Shown here piece by piece: positions 8,732 through 15,949 of a stretch of DNA of 64,000 nucleotides (its first letter is position 1; each line of letters opens with the position of its first letter). Where the stretch lies: assembly GCF_042434395.1 (NCBI RefSeq), contig NZ_JBHLTP010000023.1, positions 1 through 64,000 on the forward strand, written 5' to 3'. Made by a program: the position numbers and the translations under genes. Origin of the DNA: Pontibacillus salicampi (GTDB taxonomy: Bacteria; Bacillota; Bacilli; Bacillales; BH030062). Below the pieces are notes generated by a model. The model made no database searches and was not told the origin of the DNA. It was given only the letters and a program-made list of their open reading frames with translations.

Positions 8732-9658
8732 ATTCAACATAATAAAGACACTTACCTATATAAAGTACTTGATTACGTAGATTCCCATTTAACGGATCCT
8801 CTTCCTTTAAAAACTTTGGCCGACATCTCTACCTATTCTCCCTTTCATTTTCAAAGAATGTTTAAAGAAACGATGGGAGAGACACCTGCTCAATACGTCA
8901 AGCGTCTTCGACTGGAGGAAGCAGCCCATCTGCTGATCTACGAGCAGCAGCTGTCCGTTACAGAAGTTGCATTCCAGAGCGGTTTTACGTCCTCATCCTA
9001 CTTCACCTCTGCCTTTTCAGCTTATTTCCATAGGAGTCCAAGACAGTGGCGGGAGGGCGGATACTTAGACCACTTTTCCAGACCATATCAACATAGCAAG
9101 AAATCTAAACTATACAGCAACAATAAGCAAGACGATTCCACACAAGCGACCTATACTGAATATAGCTGGCTGGATATAAATGAGGTAAAAGTGGTCCATT
9201 TACCTCCCTGCATGATGGTAACGAGACAAAGTATTGGCCCCTATACAGAGGGAATTCCCTCTGTATGGGAAGACGTATATCAATGGGCAGATAGCCGAGA
9301 TGTGCTAAAGAAATCATCGATGACACTAGGAGCTCCTAAGAGCAATCCATATATTACACCACCGGAAAAAAGCCGCTACGAATGCTGTCTAGAAGTAACT
9401 GAGGCAGAAGCTCCTGAAGAAATCCTCAAACCATTCAACGGCGGAAAGCACGTTCTCTATACCTTTCACCAGCCAGTATCGTACGAAGACAGAAGCTATC
9501 TTATGGAATGCTACGGGGAATTGTATAGCTTCTGGCTGCCCAAGAGCGGCTTTCGTTATTTGGAGAATCCAATCGAATTCGTTACATTCGATAAAGGAGA
9601 AAATTCATCTCTACAGGTGCATATTAGCGCCATTGCTCTGGCAATTGAACCAAAATAG
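8732..9658 (+). CDS. AraC-family regulator with GyrI-like effector domain, apparent ATT start
   Basis: The protein has two N-terminal AraC helix-turn-helix motifs (KTLADISTYSPFHFQRMFKE and VTEVAFQSGFTSSSYFTSAF) and a C-terminal GyrI/SOUL-like small-molecule binding domain (from about residue 140, with MVTRQSIGPYTEGIPSVWED). This is the Rob/BltR-like layout of regulators that sense amphipathic compounds. The first ordinary start codon in frame is a TTG at 8816, which would remove the first helix (YLYKVLDYVDSHLTDPLPL). An AAGGAGG eight bases before ATT at 8732, with conserved protein sequence directly after it, argues that translation begins at ATT, giving 308 residues. The next gene follows after 15 bases, so the pair is probably co-transcribed. 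Confidence 0.85.
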   Translation: MQHNKDTYLYKVLDYVDSHLTDPLPLKTLADISTYSPFHFQRMFKETMGETPAQYVKRLRLEEAAHLLIYEQQLSVTEVAFQSGFTSSSYFTSAFSAYFHRSPRQWREGGYLDHFSRPYQHSKKSKLYSNNKQDDSTQATYTEYSWLDINEVKVVHLPPCMMVTRQSIGPYTEGIPSVWEDVYQWADSRDVLKKSSMTLGAPKSNPYITPPEKSRYECCLEVTEAEAPEEILKPFNGGKHVLYTFHQPVSYEDRSYLMECYGELYSFWLPKSGFRYLENPIEFVTFDKGENSSLQVHISAIALAIEPK

Positions 9659-9673
9659 AAAGGAGATTTAGCA

Positions 9674-10054
9674 ATGTTTATTCCCATCATCATAGGTGCC
9701 GTCTTGTATATGCTGTACGGCGGAATCTATTATTCAATCTTATTATCGGACAAACAGGCTGATAAAAATAAGGATATTCAACTTCACCAGACAGAAGGCG
9801 CCATGAAATATATCACATCCGTACTCATAGCCTTTATCAGCTCAACACTTGTAGCTATAGCAATAAAACAGACCGGCCTGGACACTATAACGGGCGGGTT
9901 AAGTATCGGACTTCTCCTCGGCATTATCATTTCTCTCGTTTATTTGAAAAACGCTTTATTCGGATTAATGCCAAGACGCTCCCTTTATATCGCCATCGGT
10001 GATCACCTTGTTATCTTTACCCTTTTGGGTCTCCTGCATGGATGGTTGGCGTAA
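9674..10054 (+). CDS. DUF1761 family membrane protein
   Basis: This 126-residue protein has four predicted membrane helices (about residues 2-22, 44-66, 76-93 and 104-124). The pattern, including GGIYYSILLSDK near the start and a helix ending HGWLA, fits DUF1761, small integral membrane proteins of unknown function. It has a good ribosome site (GAAAGGAG) and starts 15 bases after the AraC-type regulator, so it may be that regulator's target and partner. No enzymatic motif is visible. Confidence 0.75.
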   Translation: MFIPIIIGAVLYMLYGGIYYSILLSDKQADKNKDIQLHQTEGAMKYITSVLIAFISSTLVAIAIKQTGLDTITGGLSIGLLLGIIISLVYLKNALFGLMPRRSLYIAIGDHLVIFTLLGLLHGWLA

Positions 10055-10084
10055 TGGTTTTAGGCAAGTAGTCGTATAATGAAG

Positions 10085-10113
10085 AAAGGAAGAGCCAGCA
10101 TGCTCTTCCTTTC
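10085..10113 (+). terminator. Terminator hairpin after the DUF1761 gene
   Basis: The sequence forms AGGAAGAGC / GCTCTTCCT with the short loop CAGCAT, followed by TTTC. It lies 30 bases after the DUF1761 stop codon. A near-identical hairpin recurs at 10327-10356. Confidence 0.65.
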
Positions 10114-10140
10114 AGCTTGTAGAACGACTCCTACAGCATT

Positions 10141-10253
10141 TATGGGCGAATTCTTAAATTTATGAGCGGATTTTTAAAAATATAGGCGGATTTTCAAATT
10201 TACGGGCGAATATCGAAAAATATGAGCGAATTTAAAAATTTATGAGCGCACCC
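10141..10253. repeat. 20-bp tandem repeat, about 5.6 units
   Basis: Units begin at exactly 10141, 10161, 10181, 10201, 10221 and 10241 and share the consensus TATGRGCGRATTTTNAAAWT. The period is strictly 20 bases although the units differ at several positions. The last unit is cut after TATGAGCGCACCC. The array lies between two copies of one hairpin in a gene-free stretch (10055-10360). It has no spacers, so it is not a CRISPR array, and 20 is not a multiple of three, so it is unlikely to be coding. Confidence 0.85.
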
Positions 10254-10326
10254 ACCCAATAAAGATGCTTATCCTTCAAGCAGTAAGAGAGCTTTTTTTC
10301 TACAATGGGGCTTCCTCGACATTCTG

Positions 10327-10356
10327 AAAGGAAGAGCCAGCACGCTCTTCCTTTTT
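10327..10356. terminator. Terminator hairpin, convergent
   Basis: The hairpin AAAGGAAGAGC / GCTCTTCCTTT with loop CAGCAC has A and T runs on both sides, so it can act in both directions. It stands at the 3' end of the leftward phosphotriesterase-family gene and is almost the same as the one at 10085-10113. Confidence 0.65.
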
Positions 10357-10360
10357 CACA

Positions 10361-11338
10361 TCATTCGAATAAATCCGCTATATTGTGATAAAACATCTCC
10401 TCCACCTGCTCCTCTGTTAAGACACCCTTCTCCAATAGTTCAGGAAGAATATGAATAAACAAATGGTTAGGGCGCCAATTTTGGAGCATTTCCTGGAGGG
10501 GTTCTGGCAGCTTTGGTTCTCTTCCCCACCATACATTGACCGTATCATGAGATAACAAAAGCCGCTTTCCATATCCTTGTCCAATTAATCCAGCCAACAC
10601 CGTTTTCCTCGCTTCATCCATTGGCGCCCCTACAATTCCATGCAGACCGAATCTATCTAGCCCGAGATACACCCCTTGTTCAAGCGTAGATAAATGCTGT
10701 GTCACATCCGTTGTACCGCACATGTGACCAATCACTATTTTCTCAGGGGTGGCTCCTTCTTCAATTAACAGCTTCGCCTGCTCCGGTCCCATCGTTCCCT
10801 CCTGTGTATGGGTAAGCAAAACAATACCAGTCTCTTTATGAGCCTTTACGGCAGCACGAAAGAACATTTGCTCATAATCAGTAATGACATCCTTACTAGA
10901 AGCAAGCTTGATGACCCCTGGCTTGATTCCTGTCCCTTCTATGCCATTCGTAATTTCCTCCATGAACATCTCATAAATTTCTGCTTCAGCCGTACCTAAC
11001 TGTTGCCGAAATTTGAAATAAGGTGTCGCGCCTTCCCCCTCATAATAAAAGCCTGTCGCACAAATAATATTCATCCCTGTCGCTTCAGCAACCGCCTTCA
11101 GCAAGCCTACATGGCGGCCACATTCATTAGGAGTCGGATCCACAACCGTCTCCACTCCTTGTTGCTGCATCAGCTTAGCTACCGCTATCCCTTGTTGTTT
11201 CTTCTCCTCGAAATCAAATGTACCAAGGGTCATATCTCCTTGAAATCCCGGATAGCCAAAGAAGAAATGTTCATGAATCAATGTTTTCCCTAACTTACTC
11301 GCATCTACTGGTCCTAATACAGTCTCTACCATTCCCAA
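10361..11338 (-). CDS. Phosphotriesterase-family metal-dependent hydrolase
   Basis: The 325-residue product belongs to the amidohydrolase superfamily, phosphotriesterase/lactonase branch. The binuclear metal ligands are visible: HEHFF near residue 23, a likely bridging lysine in PGVIKLASSKD, LLTHTQEGT, VIGHMCGTTD and LSHDTVNVWWG. Members cleave lactones or phosphotriesters in the cytoplasm, and the substrate here cannot be told from the sequence. I chose a TTG start at 11338 because GGAGG stands eight bases upstream. The next ATG is 14 bases away, and an ATG further upstream lacks a site. A 20-bp palindrome lies just upstream (11393-11412). The gene appears monocistronic. Confidence 0.85.
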   Translation of the reverse strand: MGMVETVLGPVDASKLGKTLIHEHFFFGYPGFQGDMTLGTFDFEEKKQQGIAVAKLMQQQGVETVVDPTPNECGRHVGLLKAVAEATGMNIICATGFYYEGEGATPYFKFRQQLGTAEAEIYEMFMEEITNGIEGTGIKPGVIKLASSKDVITDYEQMFFRAAVKAHKETGIVLLTHTQEGTMGPEQAKLLIEEGATPEKIVIGHMCGTTDVTQHLSTLEQGVYLGLDRFGLHGIVGAPMDEARKTVLAGLIGQGYGKRLLLSHDTVNVWWGREPKLPEPLQEMLQNWRPNHLFIHILPELLEKGVLTEEQVEEMFYHNIADLFE

Positions 11339-11392
11339 TCTTTCCACCTCCAGTTCATAAAATACCATCTACAACCAAGGTATAAAGGCCTG

Positions 11393-11412
11393 CATACTGA
11401 CTAGTTAGTATG
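11393..11412. promoter_or_regulatory. Palindromic operator candidate upstream of the phosphotriesterase-family gene
   Basis: CATACTGACTAGTTAGTATG is a near-perfect palindrome around CTAG. It resembles operators bound by TetR-family repressors. On the minus strand a TTGTTT / TATAAA pair with an 18-base spacer lies just upstream, placing the palindrome at or after the transcription start. No tetR gene is adjacent, so the binding protein is unknown. Confidence 0.45.
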
Positions 11413-11548
11413 TTACATGTTATTTTATACTAAAAATTCTGATAATTAAACAAATACGCCTTATTTCAGCTGGTATAATCTACTCCCCTGGTCAAACGAC
11501 CTACACAGTAAAGTTCAGAAATTTCACTCATCTAGTACCATTACATTA

Positions 11549-11593
11549 TTTACGAGGGTTCAGTTATTCGGTACACTGTAATCGAAACGTTTC
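11549..11593 (+). promoter_or_regulatory. Promoter and LacI-type operator of the glucanase gene
   Basis: A TTTACG / TACACT pair with a 17-base spacer forms the promoter. The palindrome GAAACGTTTC (11584-11593) follows the -10 by six bases, a roadblock position for a LacI-family repressor. The same decamer occurs at the importer promoter and at the GH3 promoter. Confidence 0.75.
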
Positions 11594-11621
11594 ACTAAAT
11601 AACTAAAAAGGATGTGTTTGT

Positions 11622-12978
11622 TTGAAGAAGATAGCTGTATTACTACTCTCTCTTTTCGTTTTAGCTGCAACGGCGCTTCCATCCACCACACTTGCGAAAC
11701 AACCCAGCTCGGATCACCACCAATTTCTATCGAAAAAAATGCAAGCGGTTTCAAAGAAAACGTACCGTTATTTCGAAGATTTCACAGTAGAAGAAACCGG
11801 CCTTACTTGATGCTGTACGTTTTGACGACGAAGGAAACAGGACAACAGCCCAAAAGCACACCTCACCAACCAACATTGGTATCTACATGATGAGCACCAT
11901 CGCTGCTGAAGAAGCTGGCCACATTTCAAGGAAGCAAGCAGTAGATAAGATACAAACCACCCTTCATTCGCTAGAGGATATGAAAAAATGGAATGGACTA
12001 TTTTACAATTGGTACAACACCTCTGATGGCTCCCTATTTACTGATTGGGGCGAGTTTATCTCCACAGTAGATAATGGCTGGTTATCGGCAGGCTTAATTG
12101 TAGTGGGACAAGCTTATCCAGAGCTTTATGATCAGTCCAATCGACTCGTTGAGAATATGGATTACTCTAAGCTTTACACTCCAGAGGTCGGTCAAATGAG
12201 AGGAGGGTATGATGTCGCCAAGGGAGAATACACTGCCCACCATTATGGAGCGCTTTACACCGAACCAAGAGTAGCAAGCTATATCGCTATCGGGAAGGGC
12301 GATGTCCCAAAAGAGCATTGGTGGAAAATGGAACGTACCATGCCAGAGAGCTGGGATTGGCAGCAGCAGACTCCAGAAGGCTACACCACTACGTATGACG
12401 GTGTCGAAGTTTTTGAGGGACACTATAGTTATAATGGAACTAAATATGTACCAAGCTGGGGAGGCAGTATGTTTGAAGCCCTCATGCCATCCCTTGTGTT
12501 AAAGGAAAAAGAGCTAGGCCAGGATGCGCTTGGTCTAAATAATAAACGGCACGCAAAGCTGCAAATTGAATACGCCAAAGAGCAAGGATACGACGCATGG
12601 GGGATGTCCCCGGCTGCAACGCCAGAGGATTACTCCGAATTTGCGGCTACGCCACTTGGAATGGAAGGATACAAATCAGACGGAACCGTTACCCCGCACG
12701 CTACTTTCCTCGCGCTGGAATATGCACCATGGGAAGCGTTAAAGAACCTAAAGCAGTTGAAACGTTTCGAAACATTTAGCAAGTACGGATTCTATGACTC
12801 CGTCAATGTAGAAACAGGAGAAGTGACCAAAGCTTACCTCGCTCTTGACCAAGGAATGTCCATGGTAGCACTAAGTAACTTTATGAACGAAGGCGTTATA
12901 AGAGATTACTTCCACCAATCTGAAATTGGCAAAGCGCCAGAAGAGCTGTTAATCAAAGAAGAATTCTCTATTCAATAA
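11622..12978 (+). pseudogene. Frameshifted secreted endo-glucanase, GH144-like
   Basis: The gene starts at TTG 11622 (AAAGGATG upstream) and encodes a signal peptide (KKIAVLLLSLFVLAATALPS, cleavage after TLA). After VEETGLT the frame meets a TGA at 11807-11809, while the same protein continues in another frame (LDAVRFDDEGNRTTAQ, then YMMSTIAAEEAGHI) to 12978. One extra C, or loss of two bases in the GGCCTTACTTGAT stretch, would explain it. The remainder shows the Glycoamylase-like/GH144 signatures: GEFISTVDNGWLSAGLIVVGQA, PSWGGSMFEALMP, GYDAWGMSP, HATFLALEY. GH144 enzymes are endo-beta-1,2-glucanases. The frameshift could be real or a sequencing error. Family assignment is from memory of motifs. 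It shares an operator with the importer and GH3 genes. Confidence 0.82.
12757..12770. promoter_or_regulatory. Intragenic copy of the LacI-type operator
   Basis: TTGAAACGTTTCGA occurs inside the glucanase coding region, where it encodes part of QLKRFET. It is identical over 14 bases to the operator at 17217-17230 in front of the importer operon. It may be a chance match or an auxiliary site for looping. Confidence 0.35.
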
Positions 12979-12986
12979 AGAATAAG

Positions 12987-13020
12987 AAGCTCCCTCTCCT
13001 CTTGAAGGATTGGGAGCTTT
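12987..13020 (+). terminator. Terminator after the glucanase gene
   Basis: AAGCTCCC pairs with GGGAGCTT across a 17-base loop, followed by a short T run. It starts eight bases after the stop codon. Confidence 0.55.
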
Positions 13021-13054
13021 GGGCGCTCTTTCATGGAAAGATTATATTTCTCAA

Positions 13055-13084
13055 TTCTAAAGCTCCGGTGCGTTCCACCGGAGC
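13055..13084 (-). terminator. Terminator of the importer-lacI operon
   Basis: On the minus strand GCTCCGGTG / CACCGGAGC forms a 9-bp stem with a five-base loop, followed by TTTAGAATT. It lies directly after the lacI stop codon. Confidence 0.75.
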
Positions 13085-13088
13085 ATTG

Positions 13089-14078
13089 CTATTTAAGCTG
13101 AACGGATGAGCGCTCTATAAAGTCTGTGGAAAGGTTAAAGTATTTCTCCACCTCTTCCCCTGCGAGCATTTGAAAGATGATATGCACCGCTAACGCACCT
13201 GCCTCATATTTCGGCTGACGCACCGTCGTCAGAGGTGGCGTAACATATTCCGATAGCTGTATATCATCAAATCCGATAATTGATATATCCTCAGGGACAC
13301 GAATCCCCTTCTCTGTAAAAGCCTGCAGCCCGCCTATCGCCATCTCATCATTAGCGTAAAATATAGCATCCGGTAGATTCTGCTGCACAATGAGCATCTT
13401 GGTTGCTCGATACCCGCCATCTCTTGTGAAATCTCCGCCAATTTTCCACTTAGATTGAAAAGGGATATCATACTTATCAAGCGCACTTTTATACCCTTTA
13501 AACCGTTCCTGATCATCGTGAGAATCGACTGGTCCACTAACATAACCAATGGAGCGATGTCCACGCTTCATCAAATACTCTGCTGCTTGGAAGGCACCAT
13601 GCTGGTTATCCACCTCCACATGAACGGCATACGGATTCTCCACTTCCCGATCAAGCACGACAATAGGAAAGTCCTCGCGCGCTGATTCTTCTATTAGCTT
13701 TGTACTTATATTGGAGGCTAAAATAATGGCACCGTCCACCCGTTTTTCCTTCAGAAATTTCGTTGCAGTGGAACGGTCTCCACCAACAGAACTGCAAGCA
13801 ATCAAGTCGTATTGATTGCTTGCAGCCACTTCTTGAACACCTTTAATTAGCTCAGAGAAATAGGGACCGGACATGTCACTTAATATTAAGGCAATCGTAT
13901 TCGTCTTCGTCCGCTTTAAATCAGAAGCGAAGCCATTTTTCTGGTAATTGAGCTCTTTCGCGGCTTTCAGAACCTTATCCATAGTAGCTTGACTGACCTT
14001 CTCATTGCCGTTCAGGGCATAAGAGACGGTCGAGATCGCTACCCCAGCTCGTTTAGCCACATCTTTAATTGTAGCCAT
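13089..14078 (-). CDS. LacI-family transcriptional repressor
   Basis: The 329-residue protein has the classic LacI N-terminus (ATIKDVAKRAGVAISTVSYA, helix-turn-helix in residues 3-22), a hinge helix (YQKNGFASDLKRTKTN) and a periplasmic-binding-like effector domain. It is the fourth gene of a leftward operon after the binding protein and two permeases, 61 bases behind the last permease. Three copies of GAAACGTTTC stand at the promoters of this operon, the glucanase gene and the GH3 gene, so this protein is the obvious candidate to bind them. The inducer is probably an imported glucan fragment. It has a good ribosome site, GGAGG, six bases before ATG. Confidence 0.93.
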   Translation of the reverse strand: MATIKDVAKRAGVAISTVSYALNGNEKVSQATMDKVLKAAKELNYQKNGFASDLKRTKTNTIALILSDMSGPYFSELIKGVQEVAASNQYDLIACSSVGGDRSTATKFLKEKRVDGAIILASNISTKLIEESAREDFPIVVLDREVENPYAVHVEVDNQHGAFQAAEYLMKRGHRSIGYVSGPVDSHDDQERFKGYKSALDKYDIPFQSKWKIGGDFTRDGGYRATKMLIVQQNLPDAIFYANDEMAIGGLQAFTEKGIRVPEDISIIGFDDIQLSEYVTPPLTTVRQPKYEAGALAVHIIFQMLAGEEVEKYFNLSTDFIERSSVQLK

Positions 14079-14139
14079 TAAAATCCTCCATCTGTATGGT
14101 TTCCTATCTTCTATTGTAACAGTTGTGCTATCGTTGGCG

Positions 14140-14970
14140 TTATTTAATGCCCGACATGGTAAAGCCTTCTACAATGTATTTCTGGAAAAAGGCGAAGATG
14201 ATAATGATCGGCACTACCATAAAGGCAGCTCCCGCCATTTGCAGCGCAAAGTTGTTAGCATATTGCCCCTGTAATAATGACAACCCGACTGACAATGTAT
14301 ATAGACTTTCATCATTTGCGATAATTAACGGCCACAGAAAGCTGTTCCAGCCAGCAATGAAGGTTAGAATACCCTGTACAGCGAAGATTGGTTTGGCAAT
14401 AGGCATCACAAGCCGGAAAAAGATATAAAATTCTCCCGCCCCATCGAGACGTGCTGCTTCAAGTAAATCCGTAGGAATGGTTGTCATAAACTGCCGAAAC
14501 AAAAAGATACTAAACGCAACCGCTAGCCCTGGCAGCACTATACCGGTCATCGTGTTGGTCAGTCCCATATAATTCAGGAGCAAATACACCGGTATCATGG
14601 TCACCTGCCCAGGAATCATCATCGTCGCTAACACAACATAGAATATTTTTTCCCGACCTTTAAAGCTATATTTGGCAAAACCGTAGCCAGCCATCGCATT
14701 AAACAGCAGCCCCACGAAAGAAAACAAGACAACGATAAGCGTATTTCGTAAGTACACCGCAAAATTCATATTTGTAAATAAGTTGATGTAATGCTCAATG
14801 GTCGGATTTTCCGGAATAATGGTTGGAGGTATAGCCAGCACTTCACTTTCTGGCTTAAAGGAACTGGAGATCATCCATATAAACGGAATAGAGACGAGCA
14901 CTCCTCCTACAATCATTACCAGCATTACAATTGACTTTTCTACTTTACCTGCCTTCGTTACAGTAGCCAT
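14140..14970 (-). CDS. ABC sugar importer, permease (MalG type)
   Basis: This 276-residue inner-membrane subunit has six predicted helices and the cytoplasmic EAA loop (EAARLDGAGEFYIFFRLVMP) that docks the ATPase. It belongs to the CUT1 carbohydrate uptake family. It lies 19 bases after the partner permease gene and upstream of lacI. No ATPase gene is present in the cluster, so a shared MsmK-type ATPase encoded elsewhere is likely. The cargo is probably an oligosaccharide released by the neighbouring glucanase. Confidence 0.92.
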   Translation of the reverse strand: MATVTKAGKVEKSIVMLVMIVGGVLVSIPFIWMISSSFKPESEVLAIPPTIIPENPTIEHYINLFTNMNFAVYLRNTLIVVLFSFVGLLFNAMAGYGFAKYSFKGREKIFYVVLATMMIPGQVTMIPVYLLLNYMGLTNTMTGIVLPGLAVAFSIFLFRQFMTTIPTDLLEAARLDGAGEFYIFFRLVMPIAKPIFAVQGILTFIAGWNSFLWPLIIANDESLYTLSVGLSLLQGQYANNFALQMAGAAFMVVPIIIIFAFFQKYIVEGFTMSGIK

Positions 14971-14989
14971 CTCGCTTCACCCCTCTCCA

Positions 14990-15874
14990 TTAATACTCCG
15001 TATCCGACTTTCTAAACTTAAACTGAATAAGCGTTACGACAATAATCATGGCGAACAACACAAACGACCCTGCAGCGGCGTAGCCAAATTCACTAAATCG
15101 AAAGCCTTCCTTATAAATGAAAAGCGCAACAGAAATTGTTCCATCTAAGGGTCCTCCATCCGTCATGACGAACGGCTCTTCGAAAAACTGCATCCAGCCG
15201 ATTAAGGTCGTCACCGTTACAAAGAAGGTAGCGTAACGAAGCAATGGCAAGGTAACGCTAAAGAGCATCTGAAATCGGTTTGCGCCATCTATTTTAGCTG
15301 CTTCATAATACGATTTCGGTATCCCCTGTAATGCTGCAAGGAATATAATCATATTAATGCCAATCCCTTTCCAAACAGCTAATAGGATGAGAGAGATTTT
15401 AGCCATGAGGGGGTCTTCCAGCCAGGCGACCTTATCGATTGAAAAGAAGGATAAGATATAGTTAAACAACCCATACTCCGTGTTGTATAAATACCCCCAA
15501 ATAACAGCAACCGCAATAATATTAGTAATCGAAGGCATATAATAAACCGCACGAAAAGTGTTAAACACCCAGCTCGTCCCATAGTTTAGTAACAACGCTA
15601 TGGATAAAGAACAGGCAATCACGAGCGGCACACCAAACACGACGTAAAATAACGTATTGAATATGGATTTAATAAACGTATCGTCCGCGAATAAATCCTG
15701 ATAATTTTCTATTCCCACAAAGGAAATAGACGACCAATCGGCAAGACCCTTTAAATTCATATCCGTAAAGCTGATAAAAAAGGCTATAACAATTGGAAAA
15801 AGGCTAAACAAGGACAGTAACACGACAGCTGGTGCTATGAACATATAGGGATGTCTATTTTTAAATTGATTCAT
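14990..15874 (-). CDS. ABC sugar importer, permease (MalF type)
   Basis: The 294-residue protein has six membrane helices, starting with FIAPAVVLLSLFSLFPIVIAF, and the EAA loop EAAKIDGANRFQMLFSVTLP. It pairs with the next permease to form the CUT1 channel. I placed the start at ATG 15874 because AGGTGG lies five bases before it and because homologues begin with a short basic stretch followed by RHPYMFIAP. An upstream in-frame start at 15943 would overlap the spacer after the binding protein and add 23 atypical residues. The gene is second in the operon. Confidence 0.9.
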   Translation of the reverse strand: MNQFKNRHPYMFIAPAVVLLSLFSLFPIVIAFFISFTDMNLKGLADWSSISFVGIENYQDLFADDTFIKSIFNTLFYVVFGVPLVIACSLSIALLLNYGTSWVFNTFRAVYYMPSITNIIAVAVIWGYLYNTEYGLFNYILSFFSIDKVAWLEDPLMAKISLILLAVWKGIGINMIIFLAALQGIPKSYYEAAKIDGANRFQMLFSVTLPLLRYATFFVTVTTLIGWMQFFEEPFVMTDGGPLDGTISVALFIYKEGFRFSEFGYAAAGSFVLFAMIIVVTLIQFKFRKSDTEY

Positions 15875-15949
15875 ATGAACCCACCTATCTCGAGATGACA
15901 TGGATAGAGGATGATGGAAACACCGCGCCACCACCTCCTCCATTGGTTT

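Noticed and set aside
10141..10253. CRISPR array
   Set aside because: Units are contiguous 20-mers without spacers, and no cas genes are nearby.
11887..12978. Intact glucanase starting at ATG 11887
   Set aside because: The signal peptide and conserved N-terminal region lie upstream in another frame. The ATG has no ribosome site and falls within conserved coding sequence.
11622..12978. Glucoamylase (GH15)
   Set aside because: The motifs match the Glycoamylase-like/GH144 group, not GH15, despite the common automatic name glucoamylase.
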